Below are positions 9,400 to 18,082 of a stretch of 54,028 bases of DNA, piece by piece. The stretch's first letter is position 1, and the number at the start of each line of letters is the position of its first letter. This DNA is from Flavobacteriales bacterium (GTDB lineage: Bacteria > Bacteroidota > Bacteroidia > Flavobacteriales_D > Crocinitomicaceae), in the NCBI GenBank assembly GCA_947462255.1, contig CANHOA010000021.1:1-54028 (forward strand), given 5' to 3'. Both the position numbers and the translations under genes were made by a program. The notes beneath the pieces are model-generated. The model was not told the origin of the DNA. It saw only the letters and a list, made by a program, of their open reading frames with translations, and made no database searches.

Positions 9400-11349
9400 T
9401 TACTTTAAACTATTCATTGACAACTGTATATCTATTTCTTTTTGCACCAAAACCATAAATTCTTCATAAGGCAACTTGCCAAGATCTCCTTTAGCTCTTT
9501 GTCTTACTGCCACTGTGTTTGACACCAATTCCTCTTCACCAACAATGAGCATAAAAGGCACTTTTGCCAATTCTGCATCACGTATTTTCTTCCCTACCTT
9601 TTCATTACGGTCGTCAACGAGTCCGCGAATATCGGAATTATTTAGGAATTCTGAAACTTTTTCAGCATACTCATTGTATTTTTCCGATACTGGAAGGATA
9701 ATAAATTGATCAGAAGCCAACCATAATGGAAAATCACCAGCACAATGTTCCAACAATACGGCCACAAATCGCTCCATTGAACCGAAGGGTGCACGATGAA
9801 TCATCACAGGTCTATGTTTTTGATTATCAGCGCCAACATATTCTAATTCAAAGCGTTCCGGTAAATTATAATCCACTTGAATCGTACCTAATTGCCATTC
9901 TCTACCCAAGGCATCTTGCACCATGAAATCCAGTTTCGGACCATAAAAAGCAGCTTCACCGTAAGCGACAACTGTATCTAAGTTTTTTTCTGCCGCCGCT
10001 TCAATTATTGCTTGCTCAGCTTTCGCCCAATTTTCGTCGGTACCAATATACTTTTCACTTTTCTCTTTATCACGCAATGATATCTGAGCAGTAAAATTTT
10101 GAAAATCTAAGGTTTTAAGAACATATAAAACAATGTCGATAACATTTTTAAATTCATCCTTTACTTGTTCTTGCGTACAAAAAATGTGTGCATCATCTTG
10201 GGTGAAACTTCTAACGCGTGTTAAACCATGCAACTCTCCTGATTGCTCGTATCGATATACTGTTCCAAATTCAGCAAAACGCGTAGGTAAATCCTTGTAA
10301 GATCGAGGTCTTGCCTTAAAAATTTCGCAATGATGCGGGCAATTCATTGGTTTTAAATAAAACTCTTCATTTGGATCAGGCGTTTTTATCGGCTGAAATG
10401 AATCGGCGCCATATTTTTCATAATGACCAGAGCAAACGTATAATTCCTTATTTCCGATATGCGGGGTAATCACTTGTTGATATCCTGCTTTACGCTGTGC
10501 TTTTTTGAGAAAATTTTCCAATCGCTCTCTTAATGCCGCCCCTTTTGGTAACCAAAGCGGTAAACCTTGACCAACTTTAGCAGAAAAAGTAAAGAGGTCT
10601 AATTCTTTTCCAAGTTTTCGGTGATCACGACGCTTTGCCTCTTCTAATTTTTCTAGATACGCAACTAATTCGCTCTGTTTTGGAAAAGTAATCCCATAAA
10701 TTCGGGTGAGTTGCTTGTTCTTTTCATCACCTCGCCAGTAAGCTCCTGCGATGGATAATAACTTTATTGCTTTTATGAAACCAGTATCAGGAATATGAGG
10801 CCCACGGCATAAATCCGTAAAATTACCTTGCGTGTAAAAGGTTATTGTTCCGTCAGTTAATTCAGATAATAATTCCAATTTATATGGATCATTTTTCTCA
10901 GTGAAATAAGCAATCGCCTCTTCCTTGGCAATCTCCTTGCGAATAAATGGGTTTTTAGCTTTCGCTAATTCCCTCATTTTTTCCTCAACAATCTCTAAAT
11001 CTTTTTCTGTAATTGCATGTTCACCAAGATCTACATCATAGTAAAAACCATTCGTGATAGGCGGACCAATTGCTAGCTTAATCCCAGGAAATACAAACTC
11101 AAGAGCTTCAGCCATAAGGTGAGCAGAAGAATGCCACATGGTCGATTTCCCTTCAACATCAGTCCAGGTTAATAATTGTAATTCACAATTCGAATGCAAG
11201 GAAAAACTTGCATCTTTTACTTCACCATTAATTTTTGCTGCAAGTACATTTCGAGCTAAACCTTCTGAGATGCTTAAAGCAACATCCATCGCGGTAGATC
11301 CTTTCGGATATTCACGCATTGAGCCATCAGGTAAGGTAACGTTGATCAT
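9400..11349 (-). CDS. thrS: Threonyl-tRNA synthetase
   Basis: 649 residues, the full family length. Domains in order: TGS (about 1-62), the editing/second additional domain (about 65-230), class II catalytic core and a C-terminal anticodon-binding domain. The N-C-P-H-H-C motif places the zinc Cys at about 337, and motif 2 reads F-G-x-V-Y-R-Y-E with [13 protein letters not shown] downstream; G-S-M-E-R-F is motif 3. It charges tRNA-Thr in the cytoplasm. It leads the thrS-infC-rpmI-rplT operon and has a good promoter at 11367-11396. Confidence 0.98.
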   Translation of the reverse strand: MINVTLPDGSMREYPKGSTAMDVALSISEGLARNVLAAKINGEVKDASFSLHSNCELQLLTWTDVEGKSTMWHSSAHLMAEALEFVFPGIKLAIGPPITNGFYYDVDLGEHAITEKDLEIVEEKMRELAKAKNPFIRKEIAKEEAIAYFTEKNDPYKLELLSELTDGTITFYTQGNFTDLCRGPHIPDTGFIKAIKLLSIAGAYWRGDEKNKQLTRIYGITFPKQSELVAYLEKLEEAKRRDHRKLGKELDLFTFSAKVGQGLPLWLPKGAALRERLENFLKKAQRKAGYQQVITPHIGNKELYVCSGHYEKYGADSFQPIKTPDPNEEFYLKPMNCPHHCEIFKARPRSYKDLPTRFAEFGTVYRYEQSGELHGLTRVRSFTQDDAHIFCTQEQVKDEFKNVIDIVLYVLKTLDFQNFTAQISLRDKEKSEKYIGTDENWAKAEQAIIEAAAEKNLDTVVAYGEAAFYGPKLDFMVQDALGREWQLGTIQVDYNLPERFELEYVGADNQKHRPVMIHRAPFGSMERFVAVLLEHCAGDFPLWLASDQFIILPVSEKYNEYAEKVSEFLNNSDIRGLVDDRNEKVGKKIRDAELAKVPFMLIVGEEELVSNTVAVRQRAKGDLGKLPYEEFMVLVQKEIDIQLSMNSLK

Positions 11350-11366
11350 TTTATATTTTTGAGGTA

Positions 11367-11396
11367 CAAAGATAGCAAATTACTGAGTTATTCAAG
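11367..11396 (-). promoter_or_regulatory. Promoter of the thrS-infC-rpmI-rplT operon
   Basis: On the minus strand a -7 box TATCTTTG (11374-11367) matches the Bacteroidota consensus TAnnTTTG exactly. A -33 box CTTG (11396-11393, consensus TTTG) lies 18 bp upstream. The box is 18 bp in front of the thrS ATG at 11349. Confidence 0.6.
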
Positions 11397-11522
11397 GCTT
11401 TAATGCGATAATATAAAACGATTTTGTATTAATTTAGTAATGATTAGAATTATCGTTTGATACTATTTTTATTTCTGAGTATTAAGGACCTAAAAGGGTG
11501 TAATACCGGAGATACAAATAAA

Positions 11523-11624
11523 ATGGGGCAGTCACTAGCAATAAATTATATCCATATGCTGTTTAGCACGAAGCACAGACAATCTTTAATGGATCAAGCA
11601 GAAGAACCCGATCTTTATGGTTTT
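11523..11624 (+). pseudogene. N-terminal remnant of IS200/RAYT-type Y1 transposase
   Basis: From ATG 11523 about 34 codons read M-G-Q-S-L-x-x-N-Y-I-H followed by L-F-S-T-K-H-R-Q-S-L and, ten codons on, D-L-Y-G-F. This is the standard beginning of REP-associated/IS200-like tyrosine transposases, in which M-x-Q-S-L, I-H, F-S-T-K-x-R and the E-L-Y-A-Y block recur. The frame then runs into a hairpin-rich repeat; the HUH and Y1 catalytic motifs are absent, so the gene is broken and inactive. Recognition is from memory of the family pattern, without a database search. Confidence 0.6.
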
Positions 11625-11790
11625 TCTTTGTCCTTTTGTCTTGATACAAAAGAACGAAAAAATCAAGTCGCTGATTATTCTTCTATTCACTCCACTCTTG
11701 AAACACGACCAAAGCAGCGATCTCTGCGAGCTGCTTCTCGGTGCCCTTATTTCAATTCGCTACACTTTATCAGAATAATAGGCGACAGGA
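11625..11790. repeat. Hairpin-rich intergenic repeat-like sequence
   Basis: Contains CTTTTGT/ACAAAAG arms (11633-11652, 6-base loop) and AAGCAGC/GCTGCTT arms (11712-11736, 11-base loop). The first hairpin with the following AAAAAATCAAG-type stretch resembles dispersed intergenic repeats seen in many Bacteroidota genomes. Only one copy is in this window, so repeat status is inference. It directly interrupts the transposase remnant. Confidence 0.4.
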
Positions 11791-12053
11791 GAAAAAAATC
11801 GAATATATTTTTTTTTTAATCGAAAGACTGCATAAGAGAATGATTGTATTGAACTAAGACTCGACTCACTTATAAAGAAATCACCGAAAGGCACAAAAGT
11901 TTCTGTATGGCATAGGATTGGAGAGTATGAACGAATGCTTTAACTCTTTTCAGTAGCAAAAACCATGAAATTCAAGGCCGAATATTTCGTCACGGCGGAA
12001 GGTAATAATCACTAAGCCCAGTACCTTAAAATAATATTAAACCAAATAATATA
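11791..12053. other. Non-coding decayed stretch
   Basis: No reading frame with a believable protein was found on either strand between the repeat and the XRE/S24 gene. The stretch probably continues the degraded mobile-element region, but no further transposase piece could be recognised in it. Confidence 0.4.
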
Positions 12054-12854
12054 CTACGATTTATTTGCATTTAGTAAGCGATGAATATCAATTTGTATCG
12101 AACGAATAGAAGATGATAAGTCATTATCAGCGATTTTTAAGGAAGGAAGGACGGATGAAATATAGTTAACAAAACGCCATATTTCCACCACGTTCTCAAT
12201 CCCTACCTCATAAGGCTGATAAAAAGAATTCGTTGAAACCAAAAGAAAGGATTTAGATTTCTCTAAATCATTATCAAGCAATTTAAAAACAATTCCATCA
12301 TTTTTAGTGACCACAATACAAGGTGTTCCTGATTTAATACTCGTCCAATCTTGTACAAATTCAGCAACAACGTATGAACCATCTACAACCGGCGGCATGG
12401 AGTCACCACTGATTGGAAAAGCTCTATATTTTTTATTTTTCGATAAGAAAGGCAAACGAATAGTAGGCAATTCATGTATAAATTCCACATCAGCATAAGA
12501 GCTAACATATCCAGCGCTCGCTTTATGAGTGACCAACTCTATTAATTCGTCATTTTGTTCACTCACCTGACTGCTTAGAACACGCAAATTATTTCCAGTA
12601 GCTTTCTCTTTCCAATTTTTATCGTGATTGCTCCAATCCTTTTCCGAAAAACCGAGAAAGTTTTCACTTAAGAGCACATCGATCGACAATTCATAATACT
12701 TGCTTAAAGCGATTAAATTCTCAATATTGGGCTGTGCTACCCCGTTTTCATAACCACTGTATGTTGAGCGATTAAACCCTAGATCATTTGCCACATCTTC
12801 TTGAGATTTACCGGCACGTTTCCTAAGAAGTTTTAAATTATCTCCTATTTTCAT
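12054..12854 (-). CDS. XRE-family repressor with LexA-like S24 peptidase domain
   Basis: 266 residues from ATG 12854. Residues 7-61 form an XRE helix-turn-helix (S-Q-E-D-V-A...S-T-Y-S-G-Y-E-N-G). The C-terminal S24 domain shows a possible self-cleavage site Ala114-Gly115, catalytic Ser152 in S-G-D-S-M and Lys191 in V-F-K-L-L, the Ser-Lys dyad of LexA/CI-type repressors. A TTG 18 bp further upstream (12872) is in frame but lies inside the -7 box, so ATG 12854 is preferred. The gene probably represses itself through the inverted repeat at 12875-12908. Self-cleavage upon DNA damage is known for the family; whether this one responds to RecA or to another signal is unknown. No SOS or phage cargo is seen nearby. 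Confidence 0.88.
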   Translation of the reverse strand: MKIGDNLKLLRKRAGKSQEDVANDLGFNRSTYSGYENGVAQPNIENLIALSKYYELSIDVLLSENFLGFSEKDWSNHDKNWKEKATGNNLRVLSSQVSEQNDELIELVTHKASAGYVSSYADVEFIHELPTIRLPFLSKNKKYRAFPISGDSMPPVVDGSYVVAEFVQDWTSIKSGTPCIVVTKNDGIVFKLLDNDLEKSKSFLLVSTNSFYQPYEVGIENVVEIWRFVNYISSVLPSLKIADNDLSSSIRSIQIDIHRLLNANKS

Positions 12855-12869
12855 TTTAAACAATTTCAA

Positions 12870-12877
12870 CAAAGTTA
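12870..12877 (-). promoter_or_regulatory. -7 promoter box of the XRE/S24 gene
   Basis: Minus strand TAACTTTG, an exact TAnnTTTG match, ending 15 bp before the ATG at 12854. No well-placed TTTG -33 box is seen. It overlaps the inverted repeat by 3 bp. Confidence 0.5.
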
Positions 12878-12908
12878 AAAAATAATCAATAAAACGATTA
12901 TTTTTTAA
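12875..12908. promoter_or_regulatory. Perfect 13-bp inverted repeat: candidate autoregulatory operator or terminator
   Basis: Arms TTAAAAAATAATC (12875-12887) and GATTATTTTTTAA (12896-12908) are perfect complements around an 8-base centre. The element overlaps the -7 box of the XRE/S24 gene, so a bound dimer would block transcription. Being an AT-rich stem with a T-run, it could also act as terminator for the WG-repeat gene that ends at 12949. Confidence 0.55.
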
Positions 12909-12948
12909 TCAAAATATCTTAATTAATAGTTGTAGGAGGTAAATTTAC

Positions 12949-15036
12949 TTACTCTGGATTGATGGAAACACCAGATTTTATTAGATAATAAGAGATTGCG
13001 TGTTGGCTATACAGCTCAAAAGTATCCTGGTCATAGTAGGTTATTTTTGAAAAAGAGGTCGGCACAATAAATTTACCTTCTGTTGTACTAACACCAAAAC
13101 CATTACTATCTGCCACTAAAAAAAGATTGTTTTCCAATTTTTCAATGGAAGCATAGCTGAGCGGTAAAACGAATGTTCCTGAAGTAGAAAACAAACCCAC
13201 TAAACCCGCTTTCCCCAAGATATATAAGTTGTTTGTCACTTTTTCCACAAAATCATACTCAAAAAGAGTCATTTCTTTTCCACTTGAATTGATAAAACCC
13301 CACTTAAAATTCTTCATACAAGGAATCCAATCGCCACATTCACCGATTAGCTCATAGGGCAAAGTCAATAATACTTTTCCTTTCGTATCGATCAATAAAA
13401 ATTTATTTTTCTTCCGAACGATTGCTCCCCTATCGGTAAAAGCACCAACCTTTGCATAATTCGTAAATTGCTCAAATTGAATTGCTAGCATTAAATTACC
13501 TGCCGCATCAATATACCCAATTTTATCCTTTACACGAACCATCGCTATGCCAGTTTGAATCGGAAATATTTCATCATAGACAGCCCCAGTTTTAACTAAA
13601 TCCCGAGTGAAAACGAGTCCTTTTTTATCGCCAACGGAATAAACAAATGAACTATCCGTGAATGAAACCAAATCTTCAAATTCCGCAGGTAGCACCATGC
13701 TAAATTGACGATCAATGTATCCAATCTTTCCGGCTATTACAACACGTGCTATATTATTTCGGAAAGGAATAATGTCCTCAAAAAACAACTCACATTGCTT
13801 GACATTATTGATGTCATAAATACCAAATAAATCATTTTTTTTAACATACAGAAGGCTATCAGACAACCAGCCTATATCTTGGTATTCTAATGGAAATACA
13901 AAATCGCCACTGCGATCTATGACACCAAAAACACCTTTTTTTTCAACAATGGAGCGCCCCCAATTAAAATCCTCCATGTTATCATATTGAAAATCAATCA
14001 GCTTTTGATTTTTCTTGTCAATTGCACCATATAAATCAGAAGATAATACGACCGCTAGTCCTTCCTTAAAAGAACTTACTTCTTCATAAAGTGCAGGGAT
14101 TACTGCTTCACCATTATTATTTATAAATCCAAACTTATCGTCGAGCTTAAAAGGATAAAATGTTGTTTTAAACAAACTAATTTCATGCTCTATTTCATTC
14201 ATAAAAGGGCAATCTGGGTAGGTCGCTTTAAAGTCCTGAATAGAATTCAACGAATAATCTTTCACATATAAATAGAATAACTTTCTCCACGCCAATTGAG
14301 CAGTTTTAAGCAATGGAAAATGACGAACAAAATAAGCGATTTCGTCTACATCACCCGTACTTGTAAACCTAGTATATAACCTATATTCGACCTCTTTACA
14401 ATAGGGATTCTCTGGATGATTTTTAAGAAATGCCTCCAAATCATCCACTTGATCCGAAGCGGTTAATTCATTATATTGACAACTATTAAACTTTCTTTTA
14501 GCTTCATCCTTATATTTTGAAGTTGGATAGGATGTCATAAAATCTTGAAAATAAGATGACTGATTGGTTAACACTATTGATGCAAACAAAAATGAATCCC
14601 TTATATCAATTGCCATTGGAATTCGATCTGACCACGAATGCTTAGCTATAAATTCATTTGTTAACGATAAAGTTGGATAAACCACTAATTGATCAAAAAA
14701 TAGTTGACTTACCGACATTTTCATCTGAGCGATGCTGATTGAATCACAGGTATACACTTTAATTTTCTCACGTTTATTGTTATCTAAAAGCGAAAACGAT
14801 TGTTCAGACATCAATAAGTATTTATAGCATGAATCGATGTTGTATTTAGCAGGAGAAAGATACAACCTAGACATTCCATAAGCAGCAACAGCAGTGTGTT
14901 TTTTAATTCCTTTTTGAAAATGAGCTAAGGCATAAGAATAATTGCATGCTTCTAATTCTTTAAATCCTTTTTTGATGTGGTTTGCAGAAAGAGAAAACGA
15001 CCAAATGAACAAGAATAAAATAAGGTAAATGCGCAT
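12949..15036 (-). CDS. Secreted WG-repeat protein with TPR-like N-terminal half
   Basis: 695 residues with an N-terminal signal peptide (M-R-I-Y-L-I-L-F-L-F...S-L-S-A). Residues about 20-285 are helical and contain repeats of the form F-x-x-x-Y-P-x-S/C-x-x-x-D/N-E, resembling tetratricopeptide-like units. From about 300 to 690 there are some eight to nine WG/KWG-type repeats (G-F-I-N-N-N-G-E, G-Y-I-D-x-x-G-N-L etc., each with a Y/F-E/D-x-I/V core). WG repeats are common in large Bacteroidota proteins, function unknown; a periplasmic or surface binding role is inference. It stands alone, divergent from the beta-hydroxylase gene. Confidence 0.8.
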   Translation of the reverse strand: MRIYLILFLFIWSFSLSANHIKKGFKELEACNYSYALAHFQKGIKKHTAVAAYGMSRLYLSPAKYNIDSCYKYLLMSEQSFSLLDNNKREKIKVYTCDSISIAQMKMSVSQLFFDQLVVYPTLSLTNEFIAKHSWSDRIPMAIDIRDSFLFASIVLTNQSSYFQDFMTSYPTSKYKDEAKRKFNSCQYNELTASDQVDDLEAFLKNHPENPYCKEVEYRLYTRFTSTGDVDEIAYFVRHFPLLKTAQLAWRKLFYLYVKDYSLNSIQDFKATYPDCPFMNEIEHEISLFKTTFYPFKLDDKFGFINNNGEAVIPALYEEVSSFKEGLAVVLSSDLYGAIDKKNQKLIDFQYDNMEDFNWGRSIVEKKGVFGVIDRSGDFVFPLEYQDIGWLSDSLLYVKKNDLFGIYDINNVKQCELFFEDIIPFRNNIARVVIAGKIGYIDRQFSMVLPAEFEDLVSFTDSSFVYSVGDKKGLVFTRDLVKTGAVYDEIFPIQTGIAMVRVKDKIGYIDAAGNLMLAIQFEQFTNYAKVGAFTDRGAIVRKKNKFLLIDTKGKVLLTLPYELIGECGDWIPCMKNFKWGFINSSGKEMTLFEYDFVEKVTNNLYILGKAGLVGLFSTSGTFVLPLSYASIEKLENNLFLVADSNGFGVSTTEGKFIVPTSFSKITYYDQDTFELYSQHAISYYLIKSGVSINPE

Positions 15037-15133
15037 AGCTTAATTAATAATGTAAAAGTAAAGAAAAACAGGAACCATAAAAAATTCAAAATAGATCGAT
15101 ATTTATTATTTTCGTTTCTATTAAAAGAAGATA

Positions 15134-15814
15134 TTGAACAATAAAAATCCCAAATACTTTTATTCAAGCAAGGAATTCGAGCAGTTATTATTTTTGGAAG
15201 AAGCGTTTTTGCTCATAAAAAATGAGCTTTTAGAACTGATATCGAAGAATCACAACACTTGGCTAGACACCTTTCCAAACTACGTAGACTCAGTAGAAAA
15301 AAATGCTTGGCAAGTATTTACTTTTTCATTTTTTCAAATGAAAAACACTACGAACGAAGCTATTTGCCCTCAAACAGCAATCCTCATTAATAAAATTCCT
15401 GGACTTATTTCTTGCGATTTCTCAAGGTTAAAAAAACAAACACATATACTACCCCACAAAGGATATTCTAAAATGATTCTGCGATGTCACCTGCCCTTAA
15501 TTATTCCAAATCGTGAGGCTTGTGGGATCAGAGTTGGTGAGGATACTAAATATTGGGAGGAGGGAAAACTGCTGATTTTTGACGATTCCTATGAGCACGA
15601 GGCATGGAATACCGGTGATAAAGATCGATTTGTATTGATGTTTGATATTCCAAATCCGCTTTGGGGGTATACAGCTGAGGAAATATCGAAGTATAAAATT
15701 GAACAACTAGACGATCCTTTTTTACTTCAATTTGCCACTAAGGAAGAATGGCTAGCAGCTTATGAGCAGCGAAAACTCCCCATTGAAAAAATTAATTTTC
15801 GAACAAACGATTAA
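15134..15814 (+). CDS. Aspartyl/asparaginyl beta-hydroxylase-like Fe(II)/2-oxoglutarate dioxygenase
   Basis: 226 residues from a TTG start; no ATG/GTG gives the complete domain and an AAGAAG stretch sits 6 bp upstream. The domain covers about 75-175. Compared with AspH-type enzymes, iron ligands are His119 (R-C-H-L-P-L) and His155 (D-D-S-Y-E-H-E-A-W), with His108 (P-H-K-G) and W-E-E-G-K preceding. AspH-like enzymes use a two-His iron site without the carboxylate and hydroxylate Asp/Asn in proteins; bacterial LpxO relatives hydroxylate lipid A acyl chains. The substrate here is open. The gene ends 23 bp inside the convergent GNAT gene at 15792, and its closeness to an acyl-ACP cluster makes an acyl or glycolipid substrate worth considering (inference). 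Confidence 0.82.
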   Translation: MNNKNPKYFYSSKEFEQLLFLEEAFLLIKNELLELISKNHNTWLDTFPNYVDSVEKNAWQVFTFSFFQMKNTTNEAICPQTAILINKIPGLISCDFSRLKKQTHILPHKGYSKMILRCHLPLIIPNREACGIRVGEDTKYWEEGKLLIFDDSYEHEAWNTGDKDRFVLMFDIPNPLWGYTAEEISKYKIEQLDDPFLLQFATKEEWLAAYEQRKLPIEKINFRTND

Positions 15815-16400
15815 TTTGAGTTAAATTATTGCTTGCTTTTTCACCCTCAAGTATCAAAGCGTCCCGACCCTTAGAAATTTTGGATAATACTGATTTGAGA
15901 ACAGTAGTTTTGTGAAGGAAATCCTCTTTATCCAAAATCATTCTGAGTTCATTAGCATCCTCAAAATCAATTTTGTAGCCCAACTTTAAATTATACGATA
16001 TAGCACGTCGATTATGCGCTTGAACACGGACCATCGACCGATTGATATTCGTTTTAGCAAAAATGAAATTGAGCAAACAAATTGAAGCCATTACACTTGC
16101 CCATGTTTCAAGGTAATCATACTCCCCAATAAAAATCCCTCCCTCTCCTATCCCATCTTCTTCTGAAAAGTTTTTAGCATGAATTAAACCAACCTTTTCG
16201 CCTAAATATTCAATAATAAAATAATAGTTGGATGCATTATTAATTGAATTAAACCAGGCCAATTGATCTTTTTCCTGCAAGATATCCTGAACAAACATAT
16301 TTTTCCGGACCCAATCATTATTTCTCCACTTCAGAATTAAGCTTAAATGCTCAGCTTTCACTCGTATTAATCGAACATCATATTGAGAAAGAATTAACAC
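15792..16400 (-). CDS. PseH-like GNAT N-acetyltransferase/acyltransferase
   Basis: 202 residues, GTG start, overlapping the GT2 gene upstream by 7 bp. The N-terminus L-I-L-K-W-R-N-N-x-x-V-R-K-N-M-F is the pattern of PseH/WecD-type sugar acetyltransferases; the C-terminal part N-R-R-A-I-S-Y-N-L-K-L-G-Y contains the usual N-x-x-A-x-x-x-x-x-x-x-G-Y end of the acetyl-CoA fold. It probably acylates an amino group on a nucleotide sugar. Because it shares an operon with an ACP and two ketoacyl synthases, an acyl-ACP donor rather than acetyl-CoA is possible; that is inference. The last gene of the operon, convergent with the beta-hydroxylase gene. Confidence 0.8.
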   Translation of the reverse strand: MLILSQYDVRLIRVKAEHLSLILKWRNNDWVRKNMFVQDILQEKDQLAWFNSINNASNYYFIIEYLGEKVGLIHAKNFSEEDGIGEGGIFIGEYDYLETWASVMASICLLNFIFAKTNINRSMVRVQAHNRRAISYNLKLGYKIDFEDANELRMILDKEDFLHKTTVLKSVLSKISKGRDALILEGEKASNNLTQINRLFEN

Positions 16401-17302
16401 GACTTTTCAGCTACGTGAAACAATGGTTTTTGATTTGTTTTTAGCAATAAATGCCTCAAATACATGGCAATAATTCCAATGCAAGTAATGATCATTCCCG
16501 TTGAGAATAAAACACTAACAATTAACGAAGTATACCCATCGACTTCAATTTTTCCAACATATTTTTTAAAGAGAATAATTCCTCCAAAAATGAAATTAAT
16601 CAGCGCCAGCAGAAAACCAAAAAAAGTGACTAAACGAAGAGGGATAGCTGATGAAAAAAGCATGATGTTGATTGTGGTTAAGATCAAACCCGGCAATTTA
16701 TATCTACTTATCGTTGACTGATTTTCACTGCGCTTAATCGGCACGAACTCGATGGAATTCGTATACCAGAGAATCAATTCATCAATAAATGAAAACTGAT
16801 GATTACTAGAAACAATCTTTCTTGCCAGTTCCCCATCTATCAATCTAAAACTACTGCCTTGCCCCCTATTTTTACCATTCAATCGAGAAACAATTCGGTA
16901 AACGGTTTTCAAGGAACGAATCAAAAATGAATCAAGCGATGGAAAAGTACCATAAACGACAGCCGCACCCGATATTTTTTGCTGTTCAATCATTTTCATC
17001 GCCTCACTCGGATGAATTTCCTTATCATCGTCTAGGGTAATAACATGCTGGCCCTTCGAGAATTGAATCCCGCACAAGGTTGCTGGATGCTGTCCAAAAT
17101 TCATTGACAATCGCAAAGCTGTAATTGTCTGAACGTTTTGACTTAGCGAGTGGATGGTTTCCCACGTATTGTCTGTACTTCCGTCATCCACTAGAATAAT
17201 TTCATGCGAAAAATCTTGAAAAACAAGCGCAATATCCTCGCAAATAGATGGAAGATCTCTACTATTATTAAACGTTGGTATGACGAAGCTGTACTGAATC
17301 AT
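16394..17302 (-). CDS. Family 2 glycosyltransferase, DPM1/ArnC type, membrane-anchored
   Basis: 302 residues. GT-A fold with V-I-P-T-F-N-N (7-13), V-D-D-G-S-T-D-N-T-W (about 38-47), metal-binding L-D-D-D-K-E near 93 and the R-G-Q-G-S-S-F-R acceptor-loop segment near 150. Two hydrophobic helices at about 215-285 close the protein. This layout is that of polyprenyl-phosphate sugar transferases such as ArnC/DPM1, which load a sugar onto undecaprenyl phosphate at the inner membrane. It overlaps the GNAT gene by 7 bp and follows the SDR gene by 36 bp, so it likely handles the modified sugar of this operon. Confidence 0.87.
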   Translation of the reverse strand: MIQYSFVIPTFNNSRDLPSICEDIALVFQDFSHEIILVDDGSTDNTWETIHSLSQNVQTITALRLSMNFGQHPATLCGIQFSKGQHVITLDDDKEIHPSEAMKMIEQQKISGAAVVYGTFPSLDSFLIRSLKTVYRIVSRLNGKNRGQGSSFRLIDGELARKIVSSNHQFSFIDELILWYTNSIEFVPIKRSENQSTISRYKLPGLILTTINIMLFSSAIPLRLVTFFGFLLALINFIFGGIILFKKYVGKIEVDGYTSLIVSVLFSTGMIITCIGIIAMYLRHLLLKTNQKPLFHVAEKSC

Positions 17303-17338
17303 TTTACAATAAACACATACGAAAGTACATTAAAAGAA

Positions 17339-18082
17339 TTATTTTTTGGTGTTCAGCAACAAACCGCCATCGAGCGTAATGGTTGTACCAGTCATCCAAG
17401 AAGATTGATTACTTAGCAGAAAAGCCGATGCATGAGCCACATCCATTGGTTTTCCAATTCCTAATGGATAGGAACTCAAAATACCTAATAGTTCTATTTC
17501 CGAAAGCGCATTTTTAGTTTTCTCAAACATCTCAGTTTCAACTAAAGCAGCAGAAATACAATTCGAACGAACACCTTTGGAGGAAAACTCTAAGGCGATG
17601 GAACGAGAAAAAGATTCTAGTGCTGCCTTAGATGCAGCGTACAAACTTCCTCCTTTATATGGATGTTGAGCAGAAATGGAAGAAATAAACACAAATGAGG
17701 CGCTTGTATTAATCTTTTTAAGCTGCATTAATTTCGATGTTAAAAGACAGGCGCTATCAAAATTAATAGTGAACATTGATTTTATATGTTTTGACTGAAT
17801 GAATTTAATAGGAAAAGGCTCAATAATTCCAGCGCAATGCACCCAACCATCAATACACGGTAAGGCCTTAACTAAATCATCTATATCCTTTTCCAATGTT
17901 AAATCAGCTTGAAAAAGTTCTGATTCGATGCTAAGGTGTTTAGACACCTCACTTAAGCGATCCATATTTCTACCCGTTATGCAAACCTTAGCGCCTAAAT
18001 CCGAGCACAATTGCGCCACAGCCGCGCCAATGCCTGCAGAGGCACCTGTTACCAGAATCGTTTTTCCTTTAAGATCAATCAT
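17339..18082 (-). CDS. SDR-family reductase (FabG-like 3-oxoacyl-ACP reductase candidate)
   Basis: 247 residues, typical classical SDR. Cofactor motif T-G-A-S-A-G-I-G at 12-19, catalytic Ser135, Tyr148 and Lys152 (Y-A-A-S-K). The usual N-N-A-G is H-C-A-G here. The C-terminus ends with the common D-G-G motif. It overlaps the upstream KAS III gene by 8 bp. Next to KAS III and ACP genes the natural reading is reduction of a 3-oxoacyl-ACP to 3-hydroxyacyl-ACP, though SDRs acting on sugars have the same motifs. Confidence 0.85.
   Translation of the reverse strand: MIDLKGKTILVTGASAGIGAAVAQLCSDLGAKVCITGRNMDRLSEVSKHLSIESELFQADLTLEKDIDDLVKALPCIDGWVHCAGIIEPFPIKFIQSKHIKSMFTINFDSACLLTSKLMQLKKINTSASFVFISSISAQHPYKGGSLYAASKAALESFSRSIALEFSSKGVRSNCISAALVETEMFEKTKNALSEIELLGILSSYPLGIGKPMDVAHASAFLLSNQSSWMTGTTITLDGGLLLNTKK

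Noticed and set aside
12855..12872. TTG start for the XRE/S24 gene
   Set aside because: The codon is inside the -7 box of its promoter, so it would not be in the mRNA.
12054..12908. Prophage repressor with a prophage nearby
   Set aside because: No integrase, terminase, capsid or other phage gene is found within the window; it looks like a stand-alone regulator.
16464..16721. Plus-strand frame opposite the GT2 gene
   Set aside because: Shadow of the GT2 membrane helices in the opposite strand.
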